Shown here: piece after piece, positions 11,396-19,872 of the stretch
Layout: every line of letters starts with the position of its first letter
How positions within the stretch are numbered: the first letter of the stretch is position 1
Virus record (IMG/VR): IMGVR_UViG_3300029922_000173
Location: 1 to 37,362 of that record
DNA: 37,362 nt
From: a virus
Reading direction: 5' to 3' (one strand)
Made by a program: the position numbers and the translations under genes
The notes under the pieces: model-generated
Database searches by the model: none
Seen by the model: only the letters and a program-made list of their open reading frames with translations
Told to the model about the DNA's origin: nothing

Positions 11396-13381
11396 TTGAG
11401 AGAGAGTCGCTTTACCAGCTTCTTTAGTAGCGTTCTCAGAGAATGAACGAAGTATCTTATTTCCTACTGCTCCGACTCCAGATCCGCTTTCCAACATCCT
11501 TGCGGCAACATGAACTCCTGTTGGAGAACCCATAGCAAAAGCCGCCGGAACCCTCATTAATTTTTCCATAGGGCTACCTGGAAAAGCCAGCCCTGCTAAT
11601 CCACCAATAACACTTAGGCGAAGAAGTTGAGGTTTAGCCTTACCCATCGCTTGACCAACAGACCATTGGCTTGCCCTATCCATAAAATCTCCACCTATTT
11701 GAGATTGAAGATTATTCAATGCTTGTCTATGAAAATAGTCTAATTTATTTATTCCACTTGTATCTCCAGATCCTTTTAGGTATTTAGAAACACTTGAAGG
11801 GTTTGTTACGTCCATCCATCCACTGGGAGTGAACTTTCTGCCCATACTATCAGTTAATTCTCCATCTCGTGCTTTCATTAAACTAGCGTAATTATTATTA
11901 GCTATAATATATGAATCGTGACCAGTTGCTTGTGCTGTATCAAATATAGCCCCTCGTAATCCTGTAAACCCTTTAGGGTATAACGGAGTTGCTCCATTCC
12001 CGTATAGTCCCTGTTTCATTACATTTCCAACTTCTTCATTAAAATTAGGATTATTAAATGATTTTGCAAATAATTTCTTGGCACTCATAGATTCAGATAA
12101 CGATGTATTAGCATTTTCTGGAATGTGCCACGTTGTTCCACCATCTGTTGTTGTTGCTCCTAATCTCTTAAAGAACATTTTAACATCTGGTAAAGCGGCT
12201 TTCACATTATGTGGAATATCATCTCTAAATTGAAAAGATGAAACCATCCCATCAAGAGAACTTTCTGTCTTATGAAGTATTCCTAACCCATTTTTACCTT
12301 CTTCAGAACCCATTAAATCTGTCATTTTGTCTAACATATCATCAGTCTTAACTTGAGCAGTAGGTTCATCTTTGGCAAAACTTGATTCTGCCGTGTCATA
12401 AGCTGCCTTAGCTATTCCTTCTTTCTGAGCATACCTCTTAGTAACTGATTCTGAAATATTATGAATATCATCAGGATCTAAGTTTGCTGGATTTGAATAT
12501 ATCTTCTTAAATCCCCATTCAGCGCCTTTCTTAGCTTCTTTTTCATTGACTCCGCCTATGAAATTTAATACTTTAGCCAAGAAAGCGCCCTTCTTTGGAT
12601 CAGCCTGTATTGCGCCATCTAATGCAGATGCAACTTTAGGGGCAATAAAATTCTTAGCTCCAAACTGCACCGCTTCTCCAAGAGCCTGTCCACCCATTCC
12701 GAATAGACCGCTAATAACAGTATCTGTGGCGGCTTTTTCTTTATCAAACCCTGGATTTACAGAGGATGCTAGGTTCTTAGCTCCCTCACCCAATGCTGCA
12801 CCCGCCCCTGCGCCTAATATCCCACCTATAACTGTTCCGGCAGGGCCAGCAGCGCTACCCATTTCTGCTCCCATAGTAGCACCTCTCATTTGTCCTGCAA
12901 TAGCAGGAATCATTGCTGCGCCTTTAGCTAATAATCCTAAAGCAGTATTTCCTATAGAACCAGTATTTATAGGCGATAAATTAGTAGGATCATCTCCAAC
13001 ATTAAAATTCCCAGTAGGTTGTCCTTTTTGATCTAATACAGGTTCGGCGAATTTGAATTTACTTTTTAAATAATTCTGTTGTTCTTCAGGACTATTTAAT
13101 GCCGCCATTCTAAGCATATCCCCAAATTTAAGAGGACTTTGTTGGCCCATTGAAGGTGCATTCCCAGACATAGGAGCTTGACCCATAGGAGAGAAATCAG
13201 ATATGGATGATAAATCTCCATCACTATCTGAATTATCGTTAGTATTCTGTCCAGAAGCTATCTTTTGTAATACATCATCAGGCACAGATCCTAAGTCTTG
13301 ACTTGACTGGGGGGATTGATTCCCTTGCTGTCCTGATGCAATTCCTTGCAGTACATCTGTAGGAACAGTAGATATGTCCAT
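11369..13381 (-). CDS. Large ejection (internal virion) protein
   Basis: This 670-residue protein is the last gene of the virion operon, where podovirus-like phages keep DNA-ejection proteins. Its N-terminus has two copies of a VPxDVLQxIASGQ motif (residues 6-18 and 33-45) separated by Gln/Ser-rich linker. A glycine-zipper region around residues 150-200 (TMGAEMGSAAGPAGTVIGGI, then LGAGAGAALGEG) could insert into a membrane and help form a DNA channel. The C-terminal half is long and helical. Ejection proteins leave the capsid with the DNA and cross the envelope. No lytic transglycosylase motif is visible. Confidence 0.7.
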   Translation of the reverse strand: MDISTVPTDVLQGIASGQQGNQSPQSSQDLGSVPDDVLQKIASGQNTNDNSDSDGDLSSISDFSPMGQAPMSGNAPSMGQQSPLKFGDMLRMAALNSPEEQQNYLKSKFKFAEPVLDQKGQPTGNFNVGDDPTNLSPINTGSIGNTALGLLAKGAAMIPAIAGQMRGATMGAEMGSAAGPAGTVIGGILGAGAGAALGEGAKNLASSVNPGFDKEKAATDTVISGLFGMGGQALGEAVQFGAKNFIAPKVASALDGAIQADPKKGAFLAKVLNFIGGVNEKEAKKGAEWGFKKIYSNPANLDPDDIHNISESVTKRYAQKEGIAKAAYDTAESSFAKDEPTAQVKTDDMLDKMTDLMGSEEGKNGLGILHKTESSLDGMVSSFQFRDDIPHNVKAALPDVKMFFKRLGATTTDGGTTWHIPENANTSLSESMSAKKLFAKSFNNPNFNEEVGNVMKQGLYGNGATPLYPKGFTGLRGAIFDTAQATGHDSYIIANNNYASLMKARDGELTDSMGRKFTPSGWMDVTNPSSVSKYLKGSGDTSGINKLDYFHRQALNNLQSQIGGDFMDRASQWSVGQAMGKAKPQLLRLSVIGGLAGLAFPGSPMEKLMRVPAAFAMGSPTGVHVAARMLESGSGVGAVGNKILRSFSENATKEAGKATLSQLLSKQVRR

Positions 13382-13383
13382 TA

Positions 13384-14565
13384 TTAATTACCTCTTTGTC
13401 TATTCTTTATTCTATTTGCGATTTCTTGGCGAGCCATATCTTTTGTTATACCAGAATAATCTTGAGTGGACTTTGCTTTTTGTCCAGTTACAGGATTTGT
13501 TAGGGACATCTTTTTATATTTATCGAATCCTTCTTGCATTTTACCAGTTATTTGGTATGCATTTGTAGAGTATTGTTGTAATTGAGCACTATATTGAGGC
13601 CATTCTGTTGCTTTTGTAGGTAATGGAGTATTTTTAATAAAATTACTTTGAGCATCCATATTTGCCTTTAATTGTTCTGATAAATCAGATTGGAAATCTT
13701 GATGTTGTTTTAATAAGGCAGAGTTCCAACTACCAATAGCTTCTGCTCTTTTTTCAGGAGATAGTGGTGGCCCCCCTTGAGATATTTCCTGAGCTTCTTT
13801 TAAATTAGCTAGTTGCATTTTTTGATCGTTATAGAATACACCCTTAAAAATACTACCTAGTAATCCAGGTTTTTGTTGAGCAATCTGCATTGCTTTTTCT
13901 TGTATTGGATCACCAGGAGTACCTACCCAACTTTTATTATTATCAGAAGGATTATTAGAGTTACCTGATGATGGTGCGTTAGGTTTAGTATTGGCCTGAG
14001 TAGATGGTTGCGTATTTTGTTGAGGAGATACACCAGGAAGACTAAGCGCTCCAGATTGATTTGGATTAACGGACTGTGCCGCACTTGCTGCTGTAGGCGC
14101 TCCTGGGGGTGTAGAATAAGGAGTTTGTGTTCCACCATTTGAATTCCAAGAGTCTATCATCTTCCCAAGAATTTGATGAGGTAACTGCTGAACAGAATCA
14201 TTAACTTTTTGCGTATACGCCTTTTTAATAGCATCTTGTGCGATCTGTTGACTTGTGCTAACAGGTTGAGTAAGACTTTGTAATGTAGAAGTTGAATTTG
14301 CTTGCAAGTTTGCACCTTGTTGCAAATTAGGGAATATTTGGTTTAATGCACCGTTAGGAGATTGAGGAGGTGGCGTTCCTTGTGATACATCTACTCCTCC
14401 AATATTCACTCCATTAGGATTTGATGTGGGGGGATATGCCTGTTGTAATTGTCCCTGAAGACTTGCTAATAATCCAGATATAGCATTGCCAGCCGTACCT
14501 AGAGGATTTGTGGATAAATCATTTGCTCCAAAAGGAGTCTTATTCGAATTATCTTGATCTGCCAT
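13384..14565 (-). CDS. Q/N/P-rich internal virion protein
   Basis: The 393-residue protein is dominated by Gln, Asn, Pro and Ser over residues 1-200 (for example QPSTQANTKPNAPSSGNSNN). The C-terminal 170 residues are more helical (LKEAQEISQGGPPLSPEKRA, KANMDAQSNFIKN). Low-complexity N-terminal halves of this type are common in ejection or internal core proteins next to the largest ejection protein. It starts with an AGGAG site upstream and ends 3 bases before the next gene. The assignment is by position and composition. Confidence 0.55.
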   Translation of the reverse strand: MADQDNSNKTPFGANDLSTNPLGTAGNAISGLLASLQGQLQQAYPPTSNPNGVNIGGVDVSQGTPPPQSPNGALNQIFPNLQQGANLQANSTSTLQSLTQPVSTSQQIAQDAIKKAYTQKVNDSVQQLPHQILGKMIDSWNSNGGTQTPYSTPPGAPTAASAAQSVNPNQSGALSLPGVSPQQNTQPSTQANTKPNAPSSGNSNNPSDNNKSWVGTPGDPIQEKAMQIAQQKPGLLGSIFKGVFYNDQKMQLANLKEAQEISQGGPPLSPEKRAEAIGSWNSALLKQHQDFQSDLSEQLKANMDAQSNFIKNTPLPTKATEWPQYSAQLQQYSTNAYQITGKMQEGFDKYKKMSLTNPVTGQKAKSTQDYSGITKDMARQEIANRIKNRQRGN

Positions 14566-14582
14566 TTAATTTCTCCTTACTA

Positions 14583-15173
14583 TTAAAAACCAAAACCAGA
14601 AGCTATTGTTCCACCTGTAGAAGCTGCCCCAGCCGCACCTATAGCGCTTTGACCTAATCCTAACATTTCTTGGAATGGATTAGCAAATACAGTGGATGAA
14701 CTACTTGTTCCTGCTAATGCTCCACTCTGTTGACCTAACGCACTTGCATTAGAAGATAAAGCTCCAGTGGTGTTGTAAGAACCACCAGCGGCAAGATTCA
14801 TCAAATTACCTAAGTTAGAAATATTAAATTGGGCATTTTGATTCATAGTATTTGCATAAGCATTAGCCCCAGCCTGTGCGTAAGAACCAGAATCAAGTCC
14901 ACCCATTTGCTGGAACTGCGTCGAGAGACCTTGCAATCCCATTTGCGCTTCATTTTGACTTTGGGCGTTTGAAACGCCACCTGGGAGCGAAGAAAGATAA
15001 CCTGGCAACGGTTGTCCGCTATATAATAAACTTTGCAGACCTAATGCCTGTTGAGTATTAGATGTCTGCTGTCCTATCGTGGCATTCGATAAGGAAAGCT
15101 CATTATTCATAAGCGCCGTCTCCGTCGACGTCGGTTGCGGTGTAGTCTGTTGTGTAGTTGTTGTCTGGCCCAT
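14583..15173 (-). CDS. Small ejection-type virion protein
   Basis: The 196-residue protein has a Thr/Gln-rich N-terminus (MGQTTTTQQTTPQPTSTETA). The middle is LGLQSLLYSGQPLPGYLSSLPGG, here broken as LGLQSLLYSGQPLPGY / LSSLPGG. An Ala/Gly/Ser-rich helical C-terminus follows, with GQSAIGAAGAASTGG. This is the look of the smallest of the three ejection proteins in podovirus-like phages. The family is recognised by composition and location only. Confidence 0.6.
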   Translation of the reverse strand: MGQTTTTQQTTPQPTSTETALMNNELSLSNATIGQQTSNTQQALGLQSLLYSGQPLPGYLSSLPGGVSNAQSQNEAQMGLQGLSTQFQQMGGLDSGSYAQAGANAYANTMNQNAQFNISNLGNLMNLAAGGSYNTTGALSSNASALGQQSGALAGTSSSSTVFANPFQEMLGLGQSAIGAAGAASTGGTIASGFGF

Positions 15174-15174
15174 A

Positions 15175-15609
15175 TCATTTCTCCATTCGATAATGCTTCA
15201 ATATTTGCTCACGGCTGTAACATTGGAGCGGTTTGTGCTTTTTGTGCATCTGCATAGCTGCATAGTCTACAGCGTCTTTATTACGTTCCAATAATGCCCT
15301 TCCTAAAAATAAAAATGTCTCAGCATTTCTTAAATCTGGAACAATATACATTCTGGTTATTAAGCACAAATCTCCGCTAAGTAAATCTTCATCATGCGAT
15401 AGTGTATGATTTCGGCACAATCGACCGAATTGCTCGTTATTTATGCGCCAAAACTCGACGAAGCCAAGCAATTCGCCATCTTTCACATACGTAATAATAT
15501 TCCCGTTCATAAGTAGCCTCGTAAAGTATTTTTTTGCCTCTGTCTCATCAAGCATAACGGGGCATTTTGGAAGTTCGGTTAAATATAGTTGTACTATTTT
15601 TGAGATCAT
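15175..15609 (-). CDS. GNAT-like acetyltransferase-fold protein
   Basis: The 144-residue protein has the strand pattern of the GNAT fold: an early helix TEAKKYFTRLL, paired strands NIITYVKDGELLGFVEFWRI, and a LCLITRMYIVPDLRN strand. A helix FLFLGRALLERN follows where acetyl-CoA usually binds, but the Gln/Arg-x-x-Gly-x-Gly/Ala pyrophosphate loop is not obvious, so catalysis is uncertain. Proteins of this type are often found near tail-fibre genes of podovirus-like phages. It directly abuts the fibre gene. Confidence 0.6.
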   Translation of the reverse strand: MISKIVQLYLTELPKCPVMLDETEAKKYFTRLLMNGNIITYVKDGELLGFVEFWRINNEQFGRLCRNHTLSHDEDLLSGDLCLITRMYIVPDLRNAETFLFLGRALLERNKDAVDYAAMQMHKKHKPLQCYSREQILKHYRMEK

Positions 15610-16517
15610 TAACTTGTCTTTAATTGATAAATGGTTGCTACACCATCCATGTTTCCAGCAGATGCAACTAATTCAATATCTGTAAGGTTTAGAGAATCAG
15701 CCCATGTCCCGTAGAAATTTCCTGCTGTAAAAAGAGAAGATCCATCTTGAACAAATTGTCCCCATACTCTATATATTTGAGAAGAACCAATCTGTTGAAT
15801 ATAAAAACTTCCCATAATTCCTGTAGTAGATGAAGATGGAATAGTCGTTCCTATCTGAATTACTGAAGCGCTTGCTGAATTTGACGCTATAACTGCCGTT
15901 GTTGAAGAAGTTGTTTGATATGTATTTATATATTTATAATGGCCAGCCGTATCTTGATTAATCATTAACCCCAACGTACCGCCTGAAGTCCAATTATGAA
16001 ATTCAAATTCTATAAAATAATTATTCCCATTTGTTAATGACATAACTCCTGTTGTACTTGCTCCAGTTATAGGAGTAGTGGATACCAACACAACTGATCC
16101 TGCCGTAGCCCAAATAGGATTAGCACTTGCACCTTGAGTTTTTAAAAATTGACCACTTGTCCCATGAGGTAATCTTACAAAAGAGGTTCCATTGTCATAT
16201 AAAATATCTCCTTGGTTAGTTGTCCCTACGTTGAGAGTTGTAAAAGCTCCTGTGCTTGGAGCCACACTTCCAATAGCGCCAGGAGAAGTTAATACTAGTT
16301 TACTAGCAACTATTCCTGCACTTGCGCTAATATCAGCATTGACAATATTACCGCCTAGAGAAAGATTAGCATATGTAATCCCTGCTGATCCTGAGAGATT
16401 TACATTCTGAATATTTCCGTTGTAATCATTTACAATGGTAGAGAAATTTAGATTATGCTGAGATGCAATTATTGTATTACCTGACGCAAAAATATAGGGT
16501 ATTGCTATAAGGCTCAT
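15609..16517 (-). CDS. Tail fibre / receptor-binding protein, paralogue 2
   Basis: The 302-residue protein shares its first 45 residues with the gene upstream in the operon: MSLIxIxYIFxxGNTIxASQ, then HNxNF and NDYNGNIQxVN. This is the common N-terminal anchor of many phage fibres. A repeat-rich shaft (LSGSAGITYANLSLGGNIVN, SASAGIVASKL) and a GDILYDNGTSFVRLP repeat typical of fibres follow. A unique beta-rich C-terminal half (about 145-302) is probably the receptor-binding tip. It lies 1 base from its paralogue. Confidence 0.75.
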   Translation of the reverse strand: MSLIAIPYIFASGNTIIASQHNLNFSTIVNDYNGNIQNVNLSGSAGITYANLSLGGNIVNADISASAGIVASKLVLTSPGAIGSVAPSTGAFTTLNVGTTNQGDILYDNGTSFVRLPHGTSGQFLKTQGASANPIWATAGSVVLVSTTPITGASTTGVMSLTNGNNYFIEFEFHNWTSGGTLGLMINQDTAGHYKYINTYQTTSSTTAVIASNSASASVIQIGTTIPSSSTTGIMGSFYIQQIGSSQIYRVWGQFVQDGSSLFTAGNFYGTWADSLNLTDIELVASAGNMDGVATIYQLKTS

Positions 16518-17261
16518 TTATGCCACCTTCTCCAATATAATCATTGAATAAACTTCATTATCACCACTAGTTGCAGGCGCTCCAAGCGTTGTAGTAGTTG
16601 ATCCTACGGTAATGTTATAGAAATATTGTAAAGCAACGGTACTTGTGCTAACGATTGTAAAAAGTCCGTCAACAAAAGAATTATTACCATGAGTTGTGCC
16701 ATCACCAGAAGTTGTTCCAGCATTGTATGCGCTATTGGATTGGCCTTCTACTAATACTGCGCTTGCCGTAATATTGTATATTCTGCTTTTAAATTGTATG
16801 CCGTCGCCATTAACGGTGGTGAGTATTGGTATAGAAGACCTTACCTTATATGTTCCTGAAGGTAATGATATTTGATTAGTAGATAAAGTTGCTATACTAC
16901 CCGTATCATTATCTTTTGTATTTAATGCAGTAGTTGTCCACGCATTATTAGAACCAGCAGGGCCAGCCGTTCCACTTGAAACCGTATAAGTACACTTAAC
17001 ATAAGGGAATTGCGTAATATTAGAATATGATAGTGTTGGAATATTCCCAATATTAAATACTGTCGTTGATAATATATCAGAATTTTTAACTGCATTATTC
17101 AATGCTAATTTCGTATACTCAATAGCAGCATTACTTGCGATATTAACGTCTTGAATATTTCCGTTGTAATCATTATAAATCACGTTGAAATTTGAATTAT
17201 GTTGTGAAGCAACAATAGTATTGCCTACACTAAATATATATGATATTGATATTAAGCTCAC
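16518..17261 (-). CDS. Tail fibre / receptor-binding protein, paralogue 1
   Basis: The 247-residue protein carries the same N-terminal anchor as the gene at 15609-16517, then a short linker (ALNNAVKNSDILSTTVFN). Its C-terminal domain from about residue 85 reads TYTVSSGTAGPAGSNNAWTT then LNTKDNDTGSIATLS, LPSGTYKVRSSIPI and NEVYSMIILEKVA. This is the jelly-roll pattern of C1q/TNF-like fibre tips. The tip shows no clear similarity to the other fibre, so the two may recognise different receptors. It overlaps the zinc protein gene by 4 bases. Confidence 0.75.
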   Translation of the reverse strand: MSLISISYIFSVGNTIVASQHNSNFNVIYNDYNGNIQDVNIASNAAIEYTKLALNNAVKNSDILSTTVFNIGNIPTLSYSNITQFPYVKCTYTVSSGTAGPAGSNNAWTTTALNTKDNDTGSIATLSTNQISLPSGTYKVRSSIPILTTVNGDGIQFKSRIYNITASAVLVEGQSNSAYNAGTTSGDGTTHGNNSFVDGLFTIVSTSTVALQYFYNITVGSTTTTLGAPATSGDNEVYSMIILEKVA

Positions 17262-17644
17262 CGTACACCTACTTTATGATTAGCTTCATGGGACACTATG
17301 CTTAATCCTTCATACAAATCCTTTATAGCTAATTCTTTTTCACAATTAGAGTCTGGAAACGCATCAGGATGTGATTTCATGTAATCTAATTCTAATTTCC
17401 ATCCATTATTAACTTCATCCATAATATTTGATTGTACAGTAGGATCGTCTAAGTCCATAGTTGACTTGCATGGTTTGCATATAGGAACGACAAGAATAGA
17501 CCCTGTATTTAATTTAAAGAATGAGTCAGAAGCATCAGCATCTAGGACTCCTTGAACTTTTCCCCCAACTATAATATTCTTTATTAAATGCCTATGGCAT
17601 GATACACAGTTTCCAAACTTGTCAATATTATCAATCTTTGGCAT
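17258..17644 (-). CDS. Zinc-binding hypothetical protein in tail module
   Basis: The 128-residue protein has a C-x2-C-x-R-H motif (NCVSCHRHLIK, residues 12-22) and a second knuckle ICKPCKS about 40 residues later. This makes a four-Cys zinc site around a beta segment. The C-terminal half is acidic and helical (DEVNNGWKLELDYMKSHPDA) and ends EANHKVGVR. Between fibre and tail genes it could be an assembly factor, but no family is recognised. Confidence 0.55.
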   Translation of the reverse strand: MPKIDNIDKFGNCVSCHRHLIKNIIVGGKVQGVLDADASDSFFKLNTGSILVVPICKPCKSTMDLDDPTVQSNIMDEVNNGWKLELDYMKSHPDAFPDSNCEKELAIKDLYEGLSIVSHEANHKVGVR

Positions 17645-17645
17645 A

Positions 17646-18095
17646 TTAACTCCATTCCGTCCAACATACTAAAGCCACTGTTCCACCCACTGTTAAAGTA
17701 TAATAATTATTATTTAGAACCATAAACGTAATCGGACTCTTTGTTGCTGCTGTATTATCAGCACAAACTTCCGTCGTAGGATTTAAAGTTGAGTCTGAAT
17801 ATACAGTAACTGATCCGCCAGCCGTAATATTATTTGTCACAGTCACTTGCATTGTTCTGCCTGTGGTATTCTGATAAATAGATCCTAACGCACGAAGACC
17901 AGTGACAATATTCTGGTTCTGAAACCAAGATGATCCTGTTGTACCATTTCCCAATAATCCATTAACGCCATTAAATAAACTTGTGATATCAGTTATAATA
18001 GATGAAAATTGGTTCTGCTGCTGTTGCTGTTCAGGAATAATTCCTGGCATCACCGCTGATAATGTTGAGGTCTGTTGTAAATATTGATTAGGCAT
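17646..18095 (-). CDS. Tail-associated hypothetical protein
   Basis: The start is taken at 18095 (MPNQYLQQ), which has a GGAG site 5 bases upstream. ATGs further upstream lie deep in the preceding gene. The 149-residue protein has a Gln-rich helical N-terminal half and a beta C-terminal half: TMQVTVTNNITAGGSVTVYS, then TKSPITFMVLNNNYYTLTV and VALVCWTEWS. The latter is a small sandwich domain common at tail tips. It overlaps the beta-rich tail protein by 8 bases and is probably a tail component. Confidence 0.55.
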   Translation of the reverse strand: MPNQYLQQTSTLSAVMPGIIPEQQQQQNQFSSIITDITSLFNGVNGLLGNGTTGSSWFQNQNIVTGLRALGSIYQNTTGRTMQVTVTNNITAGGSVTVYSDSTLNPTTEVCADNTAATKSPITFMVLNNNYYTLTVGGTVALVCWTEWS

Positions 18096-19869
18096 TTGTC
18101 TCCACATGAACAAAAGAAGCCATCCCATCAATCTGAAATGTCTCGCTCATATTTGCATTAGCAAAATAAAATGCTACTACTCTCCCACGTCCTCTCAAAT
18201 CCTGTCTCATGTATAAACCACCTGTTCCTGCATATGTCGATGTATTCCATATGGCAGATCCATAAACAGCCGTTCCTGTAGACATTGAAAATGTGTTTTG
18301 ATAATCTATGCCAGAATCAAAATCATATGAATACCCGAATGTCAAAATAGAGTTACTAGATTCATAATAAATAACTACATTAGGAGAAGCCTTCTGTAAC
18401 ATAGCGTCACCAAATGTTTTCCAGTTAGTCCAGTAATAAGCCGATATAGCTGTTTGTACTTTTAGGGGGTAATCATCAACTCCCGTATCCATTTGATAGG
18501 TATATCCAGAATAATCAGAAAAATATATCTTTTCTTGATTTCCGCCAACAAACACAGTTCTCATTGCTGATGGGGCCATCCCCGTGTATGTACTAAAAGC
18601 ATTTAATACCCAGTCCCATACGATCACAGTATCATTTGTACTGCTTGCGCTTGATGTTACAGCGCACATATATCTATTTTTATTTCTCTGTTTAAGTGAT
18701 CTAGCATTAAATAGTTTTGTAAGATTTAATCCTGCAATAGTATTTTGAATCTGTAAGCTCATCTTATACGAGTTGTTTGAATCATAATAATAGAATCCAT
18801 CATATGATAAAAATACAAGTCCGTTTTCAACCTCTTGTATACTATAAGGAGCCATGCAACCTACCGTCGGAGAATTTGAAACTAAATAAACAAATGGTAA
18901 TGTAGAATCGCCTGTAAAAAATAAATTATAGATAGAGCGTTCTTTAAATATTACAAGTCTATCAGCTAAAGGATACATCCCAGTTATAGGTTGACCATCC
19001 TGCATTGAAATCTCTATCCACGACGTAGCAGACCATGTAGTGAAATCCCTAACATTGCACCAATATATACGAGTAGGAAGATAAGTCCCATTATTAATAT
19101 TAACATTAGCCAAGAAAAGAAAATTATTCCATTGAGCAATATATTTAGCAGATGTAATATTCGCATTCAGAACCTCTAGTGAAAATGATATTGTTGCATC
19201 TCCTGTTCCGCCTGTCTTTGTGAGAGTTCCATAAGTGGAAGGAGCGCCAGATCCAGTGGCTATAATCGTACCAGCTATTGATCCAGAAGCCCCTGATACA
19301 TTAACATACACAATAGTATAAGTTACTCCATTGTTAGTATAAGTAGCACCAACAGTAGGAGTAGTAGTAATGCTATAAACAGTAAAGGTGTAAGAATTAG
19401 CTTGTAGGGCAGTAATAGTAGTAACATTCCCAGTTCCCGTCCAATAGATAGGAGAATCTTGTCCATTGGTCATAAAAATATTATTAGCCCAATTTGTCGA
19501 TGAAAAAAAGTTTCCTGCTGTTATGGTTACTGATCCCGTAATGTCGTTCCATGTTCCATTAAGACCTGACATTTGAAGCATGTGACCATTTGTAGCTTCC
19601 AGTAGATTAGAAGCGTACGTGCCTGATGACACATACTCATACCACATTAGACCGTCTGCTTGAACACTACCAGAAGATACGGTAGAGTTTAGATTAAGAT
19701 ACCCTGATCGTTTTAGAATGCTGCCAAATTTATTAAAATCTATATTCTGTAAGGAAGGAGATTCTGTATCATTTAGAGACAAAGGGCCATTAGTAGTATT
19801 AAGACCGCCATTAAAATTAATGTCGTTCTTAGGTTGCGAATACATTGCATATGGAAATAGACCTGCCAT
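18088..19869 (-). CDS. Beta-rich tail protein, propeller type
   Basis: The 593-residue protein is of the phage tail/stabilisation class. The N-terminal segment INFNGGLNTTNGPLSLNDTE is followed by LQNIDFNKFGSILKRSGY, a start typical of podovirus tail proteins predicted to be beta propellers. Later blades include VNINNGTYLPTRIYWCNVRD, LVIFKERSIYNLFFTGDS, NGLVFLSYDGFYYYDS and VIVWDWVLNAFSTYTG. An extra domain at residues 159-231 is a close relative of one in the neighbouring adaptor-type gene. It likely forms part of the short tail or its plug. It lies 3 bases after that gene. Confidence 0.7.
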   Translation of the reverse strand: MAGLFPYAMYSQPKNDINFNGGLNTTNGPLSLNDTESPSLQNIDFNKFGSILKRSGYLNLNSTVSSGSVQADGLMWYEYVSSGTYASNLLEATNGHMLQMSGLNGTWNDITGSVTITAGNFFSSTNWANNIFMTNGQDSPIYWTGTGNVTTITALQANSYTFTVYSITTTPTVGATYTNNGVTYTIVYVNVSGASGSIAGTIIATGSGAPSTYGTLTKTGGTGDATISFSLEVLNANITSAKYIAQWNNFLFLANVNINNGTYLPTRIYWCNVRDFTTWSATSWIEISMQDGQPITGMYPLADRLVIFKERSIYNLFFTGDSTLPFVYLVSNSPTVGCMAPYSIQEVENGLVFLSYDGFYYYDSNNSYKMSLQIQNTIAGLNLTKLFNARSLKQRNKNRYMCAVTSSASSTNDTVIVWDWVLNAFSTYTGMAPSAMRTVFVGGNQEKIYFSDYSGYTYQMDTGVDDYPLKVQTAISAYYWTNWKTFGDAMLQKASPNVVIYYESSNSILTFGYSYDFDSGIDYQNTFSMSTGTAVYGSAIWNTSTYAGTGGLYMRQDLRGRGRVVAFYFANANMSETFQIDGMASFVHVETNA

Positions 19870-19872
19870 AGA

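Noticed and set aside
12546-13031. Plus-strand 161-aa Pro/Ala-rich ORF
   Set aside because: It is antisense to the glycine-rich part of the ejection protein. The Pro/Ala richness is just the complement of Gly/Ala codons.
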